Assembly: GCA_964429575.1 (NCBI GenBank)
Contig: CAYSCX010000087.1
Location: forward strand, 1-5,959
Origin: CAYSCX01 sp964429575
Lineage (GTDB): Bacteria > Desulfobacterota > Binatia > Binatales > Binataceae
Direction: 5' to 3'
Length of the DNA: 5,959 bases
Each line of letters begins with the position of its first letter. Within the stretch, counting starts at the first letter, position 1. The notes under the pieces are model-generated. The model was not told the origin of the DNA and ran no database searches. It saw only the letters and a list, made by a program, of their open reading frames with translations. Of this stretch, positions 4,370 to 5,959 are shown one piece after another. Position numbers and translations under genes: made by a program.

Positions 4370-5731
4370 ATGACGCTCTATGACGCATTCGGGCGCGAAG
4401 TGGATATGGCGGCGCTCAGGCGCGAGCAGGCGGGAGCGACAACCACCGGCGTCCGCAACGTGTATTCAACAATGCATCCGTCGGCGGGGCTGACGCCCGA
4501 GCGGCTTAGCGACATCCTGCAGGCCGCGGAGGCGGGCGATCCGTATCAGTACCTCGAGCTTGCCGAAGAAATGGAGGAAAAGGATCTCCATTATCTCGCG
4601 GTGCTGACCACGCGCAGGCAGTCGGTCGCGGAGCTTGATGCGCTGGTGGAGCCGGCGAGCGACGGCGCGGACGATATTCGCGCGGCGGCGATGGTGCGAG
4701 AAATGCTTCTGCAGGGCACGCTCAGCATTGAGGCGGTGCTTTTCGATCTGCTCGATGCATTGGGAAAGGGATTCTCGGTGGTCGAAATCATGTGGGACAC
4801 GTCGGGACGCGAGTGGGCGCCGGCGGGGCTTAAGTGGCGCGACCCGCGCTGGTTCGTATTTGACTGGATGACCGGCGACGAGCTGCGGGTGCGTTGCATG
4901 CGCGAGGAGGCGGCGGGCGGAAATTCCGGCGGCGACCGCGGCGGCGCACACTTCAAGGGCAAGGGGATGTTCGGCGCTGCGCGGCGTGGGTGGGACGCGC
5001 AGCCGATGTCGGAGCCGCTTTCGCCGTTCAAGTTCATTGCGCACGTCGCAAAGGCGAAATCTGGGCTGCCCATCCGCGGCGGATTAGCCAGAGCGGCTGG
5101 ATGGGCGTACCTATTTAAGAACTACATACTAAAGGACTGGGTAACGTTCGCCGAGATATTCGGGCAGCCGGTGCGGATCGGAAAGTACCAGCCCGGCGCA
5201 ACCGAGATGGACAAGCGCACGCTGCTGCGCGCGGTCGCGAACATCGGAACGGATGCGGCGGCGATAATTCCGGAGTCGATGATGATCGAGTTCGTGCAGG
5301 CGCAACGGGGCGCGAGTCCGGAGTTGTACCAGCGGTTTTGCGAGTACCTGGATGCGCAGGTGTCCAAGGCGGTGCTGGGGCAGACGCTGACCACGGAGAT
5401 TGCGCGCGGGGCGGGATCGCGCGCGGCGGCGGAAGTGCACAATACCGTGCGCAGGGACATCATGGCGGCGGACGCGCGCAGGGTCGCGGCGACGGTGACG
5501 CGGGATTTGGTAAAGCCGATTGTGGATTTGAATCTCGGGCCGCGCGCGCGTTATCCGAAGTTCGTGCTGCGATTGGCGCAGGACGAGGACGTGCGCAGGT
5601 TCGCGGAGGTGGTCGCGATGCTCGCGGATCGCGGGCTTCGAGTGAGTCAGCGCAGGGTCCTGGAGCGGCTGGGGCTGCCGGCGGCGGCGGACGATGAGGC
5701 AGTGCTGGAGGGGCGGCGCGGCACGACCTAA
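4370..5731 (+). CDS. DUF935 family portal protein (Mu gp29-like)
   Basis: 453 residues. The portal forms the ring at the head vertex through which the terminase threads DNA. Family landmarks in order are LTPERLSDILQAAEAGDPYQ near residue 45, EMEEKDLHYLAVLTTRRQSV (about 68-87), LGKGFSVVEIMWDTSGREW (about 128-146), WRDPRWFVFD (about 154-163), the highly conserved run GLARAAGWAYLFKNYILKDW (about 238-257), FGQPVRIGKYQPG, LGQTLTTE, and a C-terminal FVLRLAQDEDVRRFAEVVAM region. A Gly-rich stretch (about residues 181-210) between MREE and QPMSEPL looks like an insertion compared with my recollection of the family. ATG 4370 is preferred to GTG 4364 because of the ribosome site. TAA 5729-5731 falls inside repeat B copy 3. 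The frame is intact and near family length. Confidence 0.93.
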   Translation: MTLYDAFGREVDMAALRREQAGATTTGVRNVYSTMHPSAGLTPERLSDILQAAEAGDPYQYLELAEEMEEKDLHYLAVLTTRRQSVAELDALVEPASDGADDIRAAAMVREMLLQGTLSIEAVLFDLLDALGKGFSVVEIMWDTSGREWAPAGLKWRDPRWFVFDWMTGDELRVRCMREEAAGGNSGGDRGGAHFKGKGMFGAARRGWDAQPMSEPLSPFKFIAHVAKAKSGLPIRGGLARAAGWAYLFKNYILKDWVTFAEIFGQPVRIGKYQPGATEMDKRTLLRAVANIGTDAAAIIPESMMIEFVQAQRGASPELYQRFCEYLDAQVSKAVLGQTLTTEIARGAGSRAAAEVHNTVRRDIMAADARRVAATVTRDLVKPIVDLNLGPRARYPKFVLRLAQDEDVRRFAEVVAMLADRGLRVSQRRVLERLGLPAAADDEAVLEGRRGTT

Positions 5732-5766
5732 CCCCTAACCCCTTCCCTAAAGGGAAGGGGAACCGG
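5727..5766. repeat. Repeat B copy 3 (TAAA-loop hairpin) containing the portal stop codon
   Basis: CCTAACCCCTAACCCC, then stem CCCCTTCCC (5739-5747), loop TAAA, GGGAAGGGG (5752-5760), then AACCGG. It differs from copies 1 and 2 at the CTGACC/CTAACC position. The portal TAA (5729-5731) is the repeat's first TAA. The stem might slow transcription, but no T-run is present on either strand. Confidence 0.85.
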
Positions 5767-5815
5767 GAAGGGGGAGCGGAGCGCGGGGAGAGTGGAGCAG
5801 ACCAGGATGGGCCGG

Positions 5816-5959
5816 TTATGCGCGGCGGGGGGGTTGGCGGCGGAGGCGGCGGATAGTGCGTTTCACCGCGCGCTTGGGGGCCTTGCGAATCGCGCGCAGG
5901 GTACGGCGGCCGCCGAGGTAGAGCGTATCGAGAATGAAACGGGCGAGGGCGACGCCGGC
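5816..5959 (-). CDS. Possible C-terminal end of an opposite-strand gene (cut by window edge)
   Basis: On the minus strand an open frame enters from the right edge and ends at TAA (complement of 5816-5818), giving 47 residues. It reads as a hydrophobic helix (ALARFILDTLYLGG) followed by a strongly basic tail (RRTLRAIRKAPKRAVKRTIR and more Arg). Third positions are mostly C or G, as expected of genes here. I do not recognise it. The competing + strand frame from ATG 5807 stays open for 51 codons to the edge but reads as a less protein-like Ala/Gly-rich sequence. If the minus-strand gene is real, it converges on the portal, which is not Mu order: a gp30-like head protein on the + strand would be expected next. 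Confidence 0.4.
   Translation of the reverse strand, partial: AGVALARFILDTLYLGGRRTLRAIRKAPKRAVKRTIRRLRRQPPRRA

Noticed and set aside
3408..4388. 326-codon minus-strand frame opposite the large terminase
   Set aside because: It is a shadow of the terminase, whose ATPase and nuclease motifs are clear. Its beginning is translated repeat (the GAHGCAP-type peptide from repeat A).
5739..5760. Intrinsic terminator after the portal
   Set aside because: The stem is strong, but no T-run follows on either strand. The same element occurs elsewhere as a dispersed repeat, so terminator function is not supported by sequence alone.
5807..5959. + strand frame after the portal as the next head gene
   Set aside because: Open to the window edge with ATG 5807, but Ala/Gly-rich and unlike any head protein I recognise. 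It was kept only as an alternative to the minus-strand call.

Overview
The window carries the start of the late (packaging and head) region of a Mu-like phage, in Mu order and on the + strand. The order is a small two-helix membrane protein, a gp25-like DUF2730 protein, a gp26-like winged-helix protein, a gp27-like DUF3486 protein (probable small terminase), a gp28-like large terminase and a gp29-like DUF935 portal. Product names come from recalled protein-family patterns and gene order; no database search was run. GC is high, and third codon positions are mostly G or C. Together with dense intergenic palindromes this suggests an uncultured high-GC bacterium, perhaps from the Deltaproteobacteria/Desulfobacterota/Binatota range, but the taxonomic guess is weak. 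A run of exactly 100 N shows that this is a draft scaffold.

Layout: 2-145 is the tail of an unidentified gene. 146-257 holds repeats. 258-1139 is a tight three-gene block with overlaps of 4 and 8 nt. 1140-1700 is a long non-coding stretch of repeats that includes the N gap (1515-1614). 1701-2357 is the DUF3486 gene. 2358-2654 holds repeats. 2655-4190 is the large terminase, with ATPase and nuclease residues intact. 4191-4369 holds repeats. 4370-5731 is the DUF935 portal. 5732-5815 is a repeat-derived spacer. 5816-5959 may be the tail of a gene on the opposite strand.

The genes form a DNA-packaging module. The small terminase would choose DNA, the large terminase would drive it into the head and cut it, and the portal would be the channel. 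The three small upstream genes are the usual companions in Mu-like phages.

The most unusual feature is that every intergenic gap is filled with a mosaic of at least four short repeat modules. They are a GGGCGCAC/GTGCGCCC hairpin (A), a TAAA-loop hairpin with pyrimidine/purine arms (B), a GTCGCG-AGC-CGCGAC hairpin (C) and a GTTCCCGTTGGTCGGG tag (D). They reach right to, and into, gene ends: two stop codons lie inside repeat B, and the 5' end of the DUF3486 reading frame is made of repeats C and D. The protein-coding cores remain intact. This fits a long-resident, possibly domesticated Mu-like cluster colonised by REP-like host repeats. I found no CRISPR array, tRNA, rRNA, transposase or defence gene.
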